The notes beneath the pieces are model-generated. The model saw only the letters and a list, made by a program, of their open reading frames with translations. It had not been told where the DNA came from and did no database searches. DNA of 64,000 bases from positions 514,489 to 578,488 of the forward strand of contig NW_008246100.1 in assembly GCF_000281045.1 (NCBI RefSeq), given 5' to 3'. Of this stretch, positions 52,782-64,000 are shown piece by piece; position 1 is the first letter of the stretch; every line of letters starts with the position of its first letter. The position numbers and the translations under genes are program-made. The DNA is from Saprolegnia diclina VS20. Lineage: Eukaryota > Oomycota > Saprolegniomycetes > Saprolegniales > Saprolegniaceae.

Positions 52782-55216
52782 ATGGGGATTGCGGGGCTCC
52801 TCGGCGCGCTCAAGGAGGTCATGGCGCCATCCCACGCCCGCGACTTCCGAGGGCAGACCGTCGCCGTCGACGCTCTCTCATGGCTCCATAAGGCGTACGC
52901 TCCTGTCCTCGTCATGGAGGTCCCAAAGCATGCCTGCATGTAGGTGCTATGGCTGTGCATGGGATCTCGCGGTCGGCAACGAGACCGAAACGTACGTCAA
53001 GTACATCCTCCGACGCACCGACATGCTCAAGGCCGTCGGCGTCAAGCCGCTTCTCGTCTTTGACGGCAACAAGATCCCGCTGAAGGTTGACCTGATCCAT
53101 GGAAGGGCTAAGGTCTTACATGGTTGCAGTCGTCGACGCACGACAAGCGCCGCAGCGCCAAGCAAGAGAACCACGACATGGCCATGCAGCATCTGCGAGA
53201 AGCCCGCAGCCTCGTGGGCGACGAGCGCAAGGAGAAAATGGCCAAGACGTCCCAGTACTTTCAGCGGGTACCATTACATCCTACCTCTACGCCGCCTTTG
53301 CCTCACGCAGCCTAGTCGATCAACATAACGTCTGCGATCATCGCATCAGTGCATGACGCCTTGCGCAAGGCCAACGTCGAGTTTGTGACAGCGTACGTCC
53401 CTGTCTTTACGCTGTATGGACTCATCTGCAGCGTATCTGCAGGCCATTTGAGGCCGACGCGCAGATGGTGTTTCTCTGCAAGCACCAAGTGACGACGGCC
53501 ATCATCACGGAGGACTCAGACATCCTCGTCTACTGCGCGGCCGCCAACATTAGCGTCCCGGTCCTCTTCAAGCTCGAGGAAACCGGTGACTGCAAGGTCC
53601 TCCATAGCACCACAAGAGAACCGGTCTTACGCTGCAATAGATGCTTAGCAAGGACGCGATTCATACCCACGGCAAGACGAGTGGTACAGCTACATGGCGC
53701 TTTGAGCTCGTTGATCAAGGGTGTATGTAGCCAACGGCGTCCTACGCAAGCTTTCGTACTTTCTGTCTGGCGGCCACGAGCCGACGCGGATGTTTGTGCA
53801 CGCGTGCATCCTCGCGGGCTGCGACTTTCTCGACTCCCTGCACCACATTGGCATCGTCGTACGCTAATTTCTGATGTCATTTGATTTGAATTCGCTTTGT
53901 AGCGAGCCATTCAACATGTATTCGACTACCGCGGTGTCAAGGGCACGCTGCGCATTCCCCGGCTTTTGAGCAAACTCAAGTTTGACGGCGCAACCGTGCC
54001 CGACGACTACCTCGAGCGCTTTTACAAGGCCGAAGCGCTCTTCTACCACCACTACGTCTACGACCCGTCGACGCAGTGCTGCGTCCACCTTGTCACCGCG
54101 TCCGACTATGAAGTGGTCGAAGATATCTTCGAACGTGTGACTGCGTCGTTGACGGAGACGCCTTTTCTGGGCATTCTGTCGCCGCAGGAGGTCATTCGCG
54201 ACATTTACAACAACAAGCGCCTCGCACGAAGTGACGCGTCGGAGTCGAGTTCGCAAAGCAGTTCGCAGCCGAGCCAGAGTGCCCTCTCGACGCAGAGCTC
54301 CCAGCCAAGTCAGAGCACAGGGGCAACACAAAATTCAGAGCCGAGTCAGTCGTCGCTCTCGCAACGAGCCCCGTCGTCGCCAAAGCAGCAGAACTCACCG
54401 GCGTCCCAGTTCTCAACGTCGCAGCGAGCGCCGCCATCGCAGTCGTTCCAGTCGCCACCACCCCGCGCGACAGGTCGGCGCTGGTTTGGGGCTCATGCCG
54501 GAAGCTCGCCCGAAGCAACTCCGTCGCCCGCTGTCGCCAAGCGTCCAGTGTTCAAGCGTCAGCCCATCGACTGCGACGAGGTTCGCGCCAAAACCATGGA
54601 GAGTATCTTTAGCGTTTACGCGGCGCCAAGCCAACGCTCGTTCGCTCCGTCCTTTGGCGGCATCGCATCGCCCGTCGCAAGCCCACGCAAGTTTCCTCCG
54701 TCGTTTGGCTTGCCCGCGGCAACCAAACGTTCGTACTCGCCATCGACTCGTGACGCGCTGCCGTCACCGCCTGCCAAGAAGCCAAATCTCTTTGCAAACG
54801 TTAGCGACGATGAGGATGACGACGAGGAAGATGCAACGCTGTCGGGGGCCGCCTTGCACGCCGCTATGGCCGTCGAGCCCACGACGATTCGGACCGTCAA
54901 TTCAGGCATGTCGATCTTCTCGGCGCCAAAGAAGGCTGTGCCCGTGCCCCGCTTGCAGTTTAAGAGCCCCACAAAAGGAGCTGCAGTCCAGCGCGCCTCG
55001 AATGCGCTGCCCCCAACGACCAAGAAGGCCGTCAAGACGCCAGCGCCTATTGCCCTACCCAAGAACCGGGCCTCATCCAAGAGCCCTACAACATCGCAGG
55101 CGAACGGAGCTACCCGCGCCTCGTCCAGAGCCTCGTCCAAGAAGACACCACCGATCAAGACGCAAGCTGGCACGCTGCTCGGGTACTTTACGAAAACAAC
55201 GCCGACGACCGAGTAA
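52782..55216 (+). CDS. EXO1: exonuclease 1 (EXO1), Rad2/FEN1 family
   Basis: 5'-3' double-strand DNA exonuclease of mismatch repair and end resection. Exon 1 (52782-52894) encodes MGIAGLLGALKEVMAPSHARDF, the Rad2-family N-terminus, and WLHKA. A GTACGC..TAG intron of 49 nt joins CYGCAWDLAVGNETETYVKY and VKPLLVFDGNKIPLK (52944-53085). Further exons are 53130-53267, 53316-53392 and from 53443, giving APFEADAQMVFL and TAIITEDSDILVYC, with metal-binding acidic residues in place. Later blocks give MFVHACILAGCDFLDSLHHIGI and the last large exon (from about 53903 to 55216). That exon continues the nuclease, then a 360-residue tail rich in Ser/Gln/Pro with a local QSSQPSQS repeat. Two exon borders between 53600 and 53760 are uncertain. 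The tail normally binds MMR partners; no PIP box is evident besides the final GTLLGYFTKTT segment, which is PIP-like. Confidence 0.88.
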
Positions 55217-58200
55217 CATCTCCTTGTATGGCACTCTTCTGACGACTGCTACTACTGCGTTTCGAGAGTTTGATGGGGTGGGCGAGCATGTACTTGAGCA
55301 TTCCAGGGTACGCTGGCGCCGACCCACAGCGCTTGCTCTTTTGTTTGGCAGGCGGCGGGTTGCCGCGATTGGCGACCGTGATGCGCACGCCACACGCTGC
55401 GAGCTTTTGCATGTGCAGTTTGGCCACGTCCAGGGCCACGAGCGACTCATGGCGCGACGCTTGGCGCAAGGCCTGTGCTCGGTCGTGCTGCTCCCGCGCA
55501 ATCCGCTGGGGGCTGCCAAGGGGGGCGGGAAGGCGACCTCGCTTGGCTCGCCGACATCGCCACGCCGACTGGATCGAGATGGCGGCGGCCTCGCGCTTTG
55601 CGTCATCCCAGCGCGGCGCGTCGGCAAGAAAGCTCGCGTCGACCCCGAGGGTTTGCAACGTGCTCGCATTCGCCTCGGCCGCTGCCAGCCAGTGCAGCCC
55701 TTGCACCGCAGCGTCTTGGCTGGCCTGGAGCGACGCCAGTTGCAGTGTGAGCTTTTGTCGCTGGATACCGATCGTGAGCGCGTGCTTGGCGCGGACTCGT
55801 TTGGCGCGCCACGCACACTGAACCACCTTGGCGGCTGTCACGCGCCGCGCCGCCTCAAAGTCAAGCGCGTCGGTGCTGGAGGCGCGCTCGAGACGGTGCA
55901 GCCGCTGGTGCAGCACGACCTCCTCCTGCGTTTGCTCGTGGAGCACCTTGGTCAAGTTGTCGACCATCTCGACGTACATAGTGCCTACGTCCATAGCTAC
56001 TTGTGTTGTATCTTGCTCGAGCGTACCGCGGCGGGTCTCGGCGGCGAGCTTGGCCTCGAGTGCACACATCTAGTGGGGTAGGAAACGCCTCTCGTGATGC
56101 CACGTCATGATTACGTGATTGCCGTAGAGCGCCAAGTCGTCGGCAAGCTCGCCGACCGCATTGGTTTTAGCCTTGGCCGTCTCCGTTGCCATCTTGAGTC
56201 TACAAGCCATCCATGCAACTTCTAATTCAGTCAAGGCATGGGGACCGCTTGTAGCACTTGGCGTAGCGATGTCGCAGGGCGCCGTGCTCGGTCTGCACTT
56301 GCTGGAGCGCCCGTGACGCGTCGTCCAGACGGCTCTCAAGCGCGTGCCGTGCGATTGATGCGTGCTGGCGCTCGAGCACAAAAGCCTGCAGCTGGGATTC
56401 TCTGCGGCGCAAAAGCGACGCGACGCAGTCTTCGTAGGTCATGGCAGCGACGTCAGCGTCGTTTTGAGCTTGGACGAGCGCCAGTGCGCGCACCTCGAGC
56501 TCGGCTGCCTGCTGCGCCGTCTGCACTTGAAGCTCGACCGTTCGTCGCTGGGCCGTGTATGTCTCTGTGCGTTGGGCTTTCCCTTGAGTACTGAGTTCCT
56601 CTACACGGCGCGCAAGGGACCGGTTCGTCTCGGTCACGTCTCGCAGATGCTCCTGGAGGCTGGCTCGAGTCTGTTCTAGCTCCTTCGTGGTATGGGCCAT
56701 CGCGATATCTTTGGTCGCTTGGGCCTGCAAGAGAAACGCGAGCCTCTCTCGCAGTGCGGTGACGGTGTGTCGCAGAAGCTGTACGAAGGGAAAGGAGATG
56801 AGCTGCTGACAAGTGCGGCTGAAGTAGTATCGGAGACGCTGCAAGCACAGCGCACGCTACAAGCACGCTGTTGTGGACGAGGACCTTGTTACGTAAATGG
56901 TAGGTACCTTGGTAATTGCAAGCTCAACACGCAGATGCTCTAGCTTGTCTTGGCACTCGGCCCGTATTAAGGCCAGTGCAGAAGCTGAGGTTGCCGCCAC
57001 GCGCTCGTGCTCACTCTGTTCGTCAATAGACGCGCGCGATGCGACCTCGGTCTGGGCAAGTAGCGCTGTGTTCAGTTGGGTGATCGTCTCGTGGGCGATT
57101 GCTAGGGCTGCTGCGAGCGGCGAGAGACGCATGGCATAATCTTCCAGTTGCATGCTCGTTGTATCTTGAAGACGGCGCAAGGACTCTCTGGCTTCGCCAA
57201 GCTTCCGTGTGAGTACGTTCAACTCGACGAGGTACGTAAGCTTTGTCTGCTCTTCGATGAGTCGCACGCGCTGTGTCATCTGGTGCAGCTCGAGTCGAAC
57301 TTGGTCGTGGCGCTGCTTCGCAACCTCGTGCGTTGCTTCTAGCTGATGCAGTCGGCCTTGGAGGTCGGCTTCTCGTTCTTGCGCAGCACTGAGCTCAATT
57401 TTGGCTGTCGCGAGCGTCTCGCGGGTTGCTGCGCACTGGAGCAGCGCAGCGTCTCTGGCGCGCTCCGTGGTGCCGAGAGCCTTTGCCAGCACGTCGTGGG
57501 CTGCTCGTATGGCTTCCGTCTACGCACTCGCGTCATCGTTCACGCCTCGCGGCTCGACGTACCTTGGTCGTTTGCTGTTTGAGGTCGAACGCGACCTGCG
57601 TCGCCTCTGCGACGCGCGTGCCCATGGCCACGAGCTTGGCTTCCAGCCGCTTTTTGGCGTCACCCACCGAGCGGTGGGCGGCTTGCTCCTTGAGGAACAT
57701 GCGTTGCATCTGCGCGAGCTCGGTGGTTGCGGCCGCCGCGGCTGCATCCGCTTCTATTCGCGCATGACGCAGCGACCCCACTTGCGCTTCGAGTGCTGCG
57801 ACTTTGTCAGCTGCGATCTTCAGCGCTTCGTCCTACGCAGGATTTGCACGATGGCGCGACGAGCACGAATCGTACGTCGGTGCGAAGCATGACGACGCTG
57901 CCGCCGCACGCCTACAGCTCTAGTCGCACTACCTCAGTTGAACGCAAGGTACCTTGCACGGCGAGATGCGAAGGGCTGCATTTGTCGGGCTAAACAGCGG
58001 CAAGTGTGGCGTGAGGTCGATGCTGGGCAACGCGCGGAGGGCTTCGTCGGGGTCTAGCCCATGGGCAAAGAGCCGATCGCGCACGACAATGACGTCGTGC
58101 ATGTACGCAGTCCGCAGGTCGTCCAGGAGCTGGGTGCGCCGGTGCAGCTGGTCCCGAAGCACGTCTACGACGTCGTTGCTGCGACTGCATGCGTCCTCTT

Positions 58201-58293
58201 GCATAAATGGCGTCGTTGGCCAGCGGTTACAGCGCCTTTCCAAGTACCGACAGCGCGTCCTATCGTCAGCCTTGCGCGTGGACGGCGCTGCAT
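55188..58293 (-). CDS. coiled-coil protein with two C-terminal IQ motifs
   Basis: Multi-exon gene, mostly long coiled coil. The probable first exon starts at 58293 (MQRRPRARLTIGRAV) and splices over 50 nt to EDACSRSNDVVDVLRDQLHRRTQLLDDL. Later blocks (57.5-57.8, 56.9-57.5, 56.2-56.85 and 56.06-56.2 kb) are Ala/Glu/Gln/Arg-rich heptad sequence such as ESRLDDASRALQQVQTEHGAL. The last exon, up to 56069, ends at 55188. It contains two IQ-type calmodulin-binding motifs, VVQCAWRAKRVRAKH and AISIQSAWRCRRAKRGR, before a basic tail. The total is roughly 900 residues. No specific family could be assigned; such coiled-coil/IQ proteins are frequent in flagella and basal bodies. The gene overlaps the 3' end of EXO1 by 29 bases in convergent orientation. 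Confidence 0.65.
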
Positions 58294-58402
58294 GTGTGCT
58301 ACGGCAAGCTGCGTGGGTGCGAAATGCAGTCGATGAACGACGTCACAAGTCACACGTCAATTCGTAGATGCTTAGCCAAAACGGTTGCTTCTCGTGCAGG
58401 GT

Positions 58403-58678
58403 CTACTTGGTCTGCTTCACAGCGTCCAGGACGAGGCCGCGGAAGGCGAGGACGCGCGAGTTCCAGCTCTCGCGCACATTCGTGTAGTACTCGTGTTCGA
58501 CGGCGTGGCGCGGCAGCGGCTTCTTGGTCGTGGCCCTTCGGACAGGCGGGTTGACGCGCGTGCGCATGGCGTCGATGCGCAGGAGCGCGTCGGCCGTGCG
58601 CTCCTCGATGAGCGCCCGCGTCGAGAGGTACCCCGCGGCCGCCACGAGGACGCCAGCGCTAAAAGCTCGGGCCACCAT
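58403..58678 (-). CDS. small single-TM protein, possibly mitochondrial inner membrane (MICOS MIC13-like?)
   Basis: Single exon, 91 residues. The N-terminus VARAFSAGVLVAAAGYLSTRAL is a hydrophobic segment without a long signal region. The middle is charged, and the C-terminal part reads EYYTNVRESWNSRVLAFRGLVLDA. The start (MVAR plus a hydrophobic helix) and the late RESWN motif recall animal MIC13/QIL1, where IRDSWN occurs at the equivalent place, but the similarity is short and could be chance. Two TCCGGATA motifs (58720-58727, 58741-58748) lie 42-70 bases upstream of the start. Alternatives: a small respiratory-complex accessory subunit. Confidence 0.5.
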   Translation of the reverse strand: MVARAFSAGVLVAAAGYLSTRALIEERTADALLRIDAMRTRVNPPVRRATTKKPLPRHAVEHEYYTNVRESWNSRVLAFRGLVLDAVKQTK

Positions 58679-59483
58679 TCTTCCTCTCTTGCTTGTTGAC
58701 AGAACACAAAAAGGCAACGTCCGGATACACGCCAGCCACATCCGGATAAACAACCGAAGATCGCGATGGGGGCCTTCCAGTGGGGCCTTCTACGATCTTC
58801 GACCGAGTCCACACTGGAGCCCACACCAAGAGTCTTATCACTCACTCGTACATTGCCCTCTGATACAAGGACCACTTCGGCAAAGGTCGGTCGTCGGTGC
58901 CATGTACCATCATAGGTATGGCCCAGCGTGGACTGGCCGACTTGCTTGTCGAGTTGATGCCATTTCGGAATGTCCGACGTCAATACGCTGCACCAAACTG
59001 CACCAAATGGAGCCTTCTGGAAAGGTCTCTTTCCAGGTTCAAAGCTCCGTTGGGCTCAAAATGTTCGACTTGAATTTCCGCCCGATCGGGCTATGCGTGC
59101 AAACGGTGGCCGCGTCGCTTCTGTGTCTTGGGTCGCTTACAGGTCTTGGCTGTGACGTGACTACCGCACCAACAGCAGCAGCAACACACGCGGGCAACGA
59201 TGGTGGTATCGTTTCGTCCGCCGACGCGGGAGTTTCAAGCGCAAGCTACTTTGGGAACCGGCGCGCCGCAACACTGTGCGTAGTCGCCACCACCACGCTG
59301 CTAGGACGAGCATGCTCGTAAGCTACAGTAGTGACACTGCGATAGGCGAGGTGTCATCGGAGCCAGCGCGGCGAGGGTGTTGCTCACGTCGAAGACACGG
59401 GGCGAAGTCGGCGGTTTTCTTCGAATTTCGAATGCAACGAGCGTGGCGGCGGTTCACATGGCCATTTGCGATCCGGCCTCGTC
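58679..59483. other. divergent promoter region, no gene recognised
   Basis: Lies between the small TM protein and the START protein. It contains two TCCGGATA motifs near its left end. No domain-bearing frame recognised. Confidence 0.5.
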
Positions 59484-62400
59484 ATGCGCCACCACTCGTC
59501 GCCCGAGATCTCGTCCGAGGTCATGGCGTCGGCGCTGGAGCTCACGGAGGCGTCGCTCTGGGCCAAGATGGCGGACGACGAAAAGGTCTACGTGGAGCCG
59601 CAGTTTGAGCTCTATCGCTGCTACCCGCCCGACACGACGCTGCCCAAGTACTTTGTCAAGGCATGGCTACCATACGCCGCCGATACGCTCTTCAACGTGC
59701 TCGCCGACATTGCGTACCGCAAGACGTGGGACGCGTCCGTGAAGCAGGCCTACGTCGTCGACCAGTCGCCGCGCGACTGCATGCTCGACGTTGTCTACTG
59801 GTGCATCAAGATGCCATGGCCCTTCTCGAACCGCGACTACGTCTACCACCGGCGCGTCGCGTACCTCGAGAACGCGTTTGTGCTTGTCGCCCACGCCGGC
59901 CTGCACAAGGACGCGCCCGAAGTCAACCACACGATCCGCGTCGAAGCGTTCGCGTCGCGCATCGTGATTCGGTCGTCCGGCGTCAACGGCTGCGACATAT
60001 ACGTCGAGTACTGCGACGAGTCCAACTACAGCGTGCCGAACACGCTCATCAACTGGGGCCTCCAAACCGGCCTCTCCTCGTACCTCAACGACCTCAAGAT
60101 GGCGTGTGCCAACTACGCAGCGTACACGCGCAGCTTCAGCGATGACGCGGTCCAAGAGATTCCGTCACAGCTCGTGCGACTGCGCTCGGAGCGAAAGAGC
60201 TCGATGCGGCGGCCGTCGCTGCGGCATGCGCGGTCATACTCGGTCGACGAGCCCGACCCGACGGTGTTTCCGCCGTCGCCGACGCACCGCCGCTTGTCGC
60301 CAACGAGTCGCAGCGCGCGGTCCGTCTCGGCGTTTGCGTTGCCGACCGCCGACGCCTCGACGTTCTTCCTCGACTTTATGCAAGATCACACCGGTCTCCG
60401 GCTCGAGACGGACGTGTATTCCAAGCTTGCAGTCGTCCTCGGGTGTGATCCCGGCACGGAGGCCGCCAAGTCGATGGCGGCCCTTCCTCGTGGCACGATC
60501 GTCGTGTCGCTCAACGCTGTCTCGGTCCAAGGACAGAGCGTAAAGGAGATCGTCGACCGCATTCGGCGGGCGCCGCGACCGCTCGTCATTGGCTTCCAGC
60601 TCGTCCATGATGATATTGTGGCAACGTCCGTGCTGGAAAAGTGCGTCTCAACTTGATTGTTTGATCGATTGATAGTATTCAAATGGAGTAGGTCGGACGA
60701 TGCGGTCAAGCTCCACGTCCACCACAGTGACAACCTCCACGAATACATTGGCGGCCGCGCGCCCAAAGCCGGGGCCGTGCTCATGCGCCCGTTCACGTTT
60801 CACCACGACGTGATTGTGCCGGCGGGCTGGCAAGTGCTCGAGATCAACGGCGCCAACATGCTCGAGCTATCGCTGAACGAGGTCGTGCACTATCTCCGCT
60901 GCAACACGTCGGCCAAGCTCGTCGTCCTCGGCAAGGAAGATCGACCGAAACTATCGCTCACGCGGCGGCTCTCGCGCGCCTTTAGCTCCAAGTCGCTCAA
61001 GCCAAAGCCACTCTCGGCTTCGTCATCGTCGTCGTCGACACCGCTGAGCACGTTGCCGCCGAGTCCGTCAGCTGCCGACGTCGACGCCCGCGCACTCCGC
61101 GAGACGCTCATGGACTACGGCCACGTCGCCGTCAACCTCGACAATGCGCAGTGGGTTTGGACACACATTGAGCTGCTCATGAACGAAGAACGGCACTTCT
61201 CCGCGGGTCCGCTCATTGAAAAGCTCGAGCAATTTCTGAGCGCGCGCAAGGACAACCCGCTGTGTGCGTCGATCCAAGCGCAAGTGGACGCCAAGCAGCC
61301 AGCCCTCACCGTAGTCAAGGAGCGATGTGCCCAAGGTATGCACGCTCTGCACGAGTTCAACGCCGACGCCGACGCCGGGTGGCGGTTCGCCCAAACCTAC
61401 TTTGGCGTCTCGACTCACTGGAAACCGGGTATCTTACTTGTGCATTCTCGCAGTGCACCTGACGCTAATGGTACTAGGCGACGATGGCACGATTTGGCTC
61501 AAACTCGATGGCATCTGCGAAGGCGTCGACATCTTCAATGCACTCGCGGTCGTGCGGGAGACGGACCTCTTCAACCTCTGGGCGCCATTCTGCAACAAAT
61601 CGTCGCTGCTTGCGACGCTCGGCCGCGTGGAACTGATCACGTACCTCAGCGTTGCGATCCCGCTCATGCAGCGCGACGCGGTGGTCCACGCATTCGGCAT
61701 CAACGCCACGTACGAGCACCGGTGTGTCGTGCTCCTCGGCAAGTCGATCACCGAGGACCAGAGTCCCGTCAACAACATTGAATTTCCACCCGTCAAAGGC
61801 TGGAACGCCGACCGCATGGAGCTACGGGCGTTCCGCGCGCTCGTCGAGCCGTATGCGCGCAATCGCGGTCGCACCTGTACAGTCGCCTCGCTCCAACGCA
61901 ATAGTCTTATTTTAGCAATCGACTAGGTATCGTCGTCAACGTACACCCCAAGTGCCCCGTGCCCATGTCGCTGCTCAACTTTACCATTAAAAAGATGGCT
62001 GGCGTCCTCCTCTACTTGCTCATGCGCGAAGCCGCCAAGGTTGAAAAGCATACAAACGAGCCGGGTACGACCAATCCGCACGTCTTGCGCATCCAGAACG
62101 ACCCGTTCTACGCGTGGCTGCGCCTCCGCATGAACAAGTGGTTCGAGCACTTGGACGCTGGCACGCTTCCGACGCCGCTCTCGGTGCGCCCGCGCCTCGA
62201 CCGCGCGTCCTCCGGGTCGGTCTACGGCACCCGCATCGAGTCCCAGACCAACCTCAAGTCGGCTCCGACGCGCCGCAAGAGCGGTGTCGACGTTGTGCGT
62301 GCGGTGCTGGACCGCGTCTATGACGTGGCCGTCTGGCCGTATGTACTTCTCGCGCTCGTGTACGGCTATCTCGTGACGCCGGCGACCCCGCTGCTGCATG

Positions 62401-62795
62401 CCCACGGCATGAAAGCTCTCTTGACGTGCGCCTTTGCGTGGTTTGGCGTCGCCGGATCCTTCTCGTGGCAGGCGCGCGTGAATGGTAGTCCTCGTTTGCA
62501 GCTCGGAATAAGAGGTTGATGGTGCTGTCTAGAGCACGTCATGGCCGAGATCCAACGGCTTCGGTTCCGAGTGGTGGTGCTGGCGCTCTTCTTTGAGCTG
62601 CTCTCGACGGTGATGGCGTACGTATGGACGCACCACTTGGCGTGCCGCGTCGGCCCCAGTCACTCGCAGCTCGCTTGCAGCCAGCGATCGCCCATCGAAG
62701 TCCGCACGACCGACCATTTTTGGATGGTTGCCAACTCGTTTCTCGCCGCGAGCTTTACGGTCGGAATCCAAATCCTTGTCAAGATACATATTTAA
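59484..62795 (+). CDS. START-PDZ-PDZ-START protein with C-terminal membrane segments
   Basis: Five exons, 59484-60640, 60692-61428, 61478-61876, 61927-62484 and 62533-62795, sum exactly to 1037 residues; introns are 48-51 nt. Residues ~35-215 are a START lipid-transfer domain: YFVKAWLPYAADTLFNVLADIAYRKTWDASV, MLDVVYWCIKMPWPFSNRDYV. A Ser/Arg-rich linker precedes two PDZ-like units (LPRGTIVVSLNAVSVQGQS; VPAGWQVLEINGANMLELS). Residues ~590-830 form a second START-like domain (TIWLKLDGICEGVDIFNALAVVRETDLFNLWAPFC, ending VPMSLLNFTIKKMAGVLLYLL). The last ~180 residues contain about four hydrophobic segments. It is likely a lipid-transfer protein anchored in a membrane. An alternative start ATG is at 59523. 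Confidence 0.8.
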
Positions 62796-63067
62796 CTCAC
62801 ACACAATACAGCCAAGTAGCATGGGGACGCGGCGATCGTCGTTGCGGTGCTGTAACACCAGGATGCCACGTCATGCACGAATCTCACACACCATTTTCAT
62901 AAAATGTGTTGTTGGCTTCCACTGAAAACACGTGCACATACCACATTATTGGTTTTGACGCATGGTGCGAACGTCGCAGCTTCGAGTGAGCGGTTGGCAC
63001 CTTGATATACATTTGGCACAGGGAATACGCGTAGCAAATGGTAGCCTCGGGTTGAAGAAGGTAGTTA
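62796..63067. other. short intergenic region
   Basis: Convergent 3' flanks of the START protein and the kinase-like gene; nothing recognised. Confidence 0.5.
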
Positions 63068-64000
63068 CTACTTGTTGCCCAAGGCGAGGAACGCATGTGC
63101 CTCAATGGCGCTGAGCGAGAGTCGCTTCGTCTCGTCGTCGACGAGGATCTGGGAGATCAAGTCGATGCCATCGACCGACATGTCGTCGGGGAAATTGAGG
63201 GGCAACAGCGTGTCACCCTCGCCGTCAGTGACCGGAGCGGCCCCCGTGAGAAGGGTGAAAAGAACGATGCCAAGGCTCCACAAGTCCACCTAACATAAAC
63301 AATATGAGAACGCGGGGCGTTTTGTGTTCCTGGACGTGCCGGTGTCGAGTGGCACTTGTCCGACTTCATTTCCTTGGGTGGGTTAGTGTTGGGGCCCGGG
63401 AGAGAGACCCGCTTGCCCCGAGCGGCCCCACTAAAGTTTGCGATCTTCACCTTGCCCTAGACAAATAGAATACTCCAAATGGCAGGTCCTTCGTGGTCAT
63501 ACGTCTTCCGTGACAAGAATGTTGTCAAACGTGAGGCGGCGGTGAGCGACCCCGTTGCCGTGGATGGTCTTGAGGCCTTGGACCAGCTGGCAAGCAACCT
63601 TGGCAACTTCCAGCGGCGCAACGGGACCTGGCGCCGGGTAAACGTCGTTCAAGTCGCCCATGGCGCAGTACTCCGTCACGATAAATACTTTGTCGGCGGT
63701 GTAAAACCACCCAAAGACAGGCACGACTGCGGGATCTTGAATGTGAAAACCAAATTCGACCGCCCGCCGAAAGTTCACACACGCGCCGTACGTCATCGAC
63801 GCGCGCACGATCGCCTTGATGGCGACAGCAGTGCCAGTCGGACAGTGTGTGGCCTTGAACACGGTAGTGGTCTTGCCCGTCGCAATTGGTGCGTAGTCTT
63901 CAAAGTCGTCATAATCGAGCAACGTGCCGCCTTCCGAAAAGGGGCGTGGGTAGCAACCCAGCTCGCGAGGGTACTCTTCGCGGAAGAGGTGCGGAAACAA
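63068..64000 (-). CDS. protein kinase-like gene (probable pseudokinase), 5' end outside window
   Basis: Partial gene: coding enters from beyond position 64000. Exons 63503-64000, one starting at 63456 (its 3' end is unclear), and 63068-63289. The first gives a degenerate glycine loop (IATGKTTTVFKA), the VAIK lysine (TAVAIKAI), VPVFGWFYTADKVFIVTEYCAMGDL and HRRLTFDNIL. The last gives VDLWSLGIVLFTLLTG and the C-lobe end. The HRD aspartate is replaced (HRR) and the DFG motif reads NFSG, so two catalytic aspartates are missing and the product is expected to be inactive or atypical. The activation segment between 63456 and 63290 could not be spliced cleanly: joining after MKSDK would give an ideal fit but is one base out of frame. 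This may be an intron border I misread, a sequencing error, or true decay. Confidence 0.7.

Noticed and set aside
1-64000. CRISPR arrays, rRNA or bacterial-type operons
   Set aside because: No regularly spaced direct repeats or rRNA signatures; the splice structure is eukaryotic throughout.

Overview
The window is a gene-dense, intron-containing eukaryotic segment that fits an oomycete (water mould). Introns are very short (about 40-55 nt, GT-AG, often GTACGT...TAG), coding regions are GC-rich, and genes lie close together on both strands. At least one highly expressed gene (RPS24) has the oomycete type of core promoter (TCATT initiator followed by CAATT). A DNAI7/CASC1 axonemal gene points to a flagellated stage (zoospores). 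I cannot name the genus. A run of N at 46805-46904 shows this is a draft assembly.

Layout. 1-1.3 kb: no confident gene. 1.3-3.55 kb: a PX-domain protein and the AP-1 mu adaptin. 3.7-13.5 kb: the most unusual part, five same-strand tandem paralogues. They combine a Ty1/copia-gag-like helical domain, zero to four CCHC zinc knuckles, and one or two Myb/SANT-like domains joined across conserved intron positions, with no reverse transcriptase or integrase nearby. I read this as a domesticated, recombining gag-derived gene family. A scrambled remnant lies at 23.6 kb. 14.3-23.4 kb: REV7, a RING-H2 protein, a GPI-anchored EGF-like protein, RPL39, an ABHD11-like hydrolase, a PH protein and RPS24. 24.8-36.2 kb: a small CaaX protein, a CBM9-like membrane protein and a roughly 9.8-kb PIEZO mechanosensitive-channel gene. 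The PIEZO gene carries FN3 and PH domains spliced in frame between its coiled coil and its C-terminal channel half.

36.7-49.3 kb: a helicase-associated-repeat protein, ZNHIT2, a PDZ/PH protein, a PAPS reductase-glutaredoxin fusion, DNAI7, a macrodomain protein, ORC5 and a Qc-type SNARE. 49.5-50.0 kb: an AT-rich island. 50.1-64 kb: a GOST-type seven-TM protein, EXO1, an IQ/coiled-coil protein, a small inner-membrane-type protein, a START-PDZ-PDZ-START membrane protein and a pseudokinase cut by the right edge.

Common themes: membrane traffic and lipid signalling (PX, AP-1, SNARE, GOST, START, several PH domains) and DNA replication/repair (REV7, ORC5, EXO1). Two short palindromic motifs (TATCCGGATA and TACACTGTA) recur almost only between genes and look like promoter elements. 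Exon borders were read by eye from splice signals and frame. Where the exon sum is stated to close in frame, the model is well supported.
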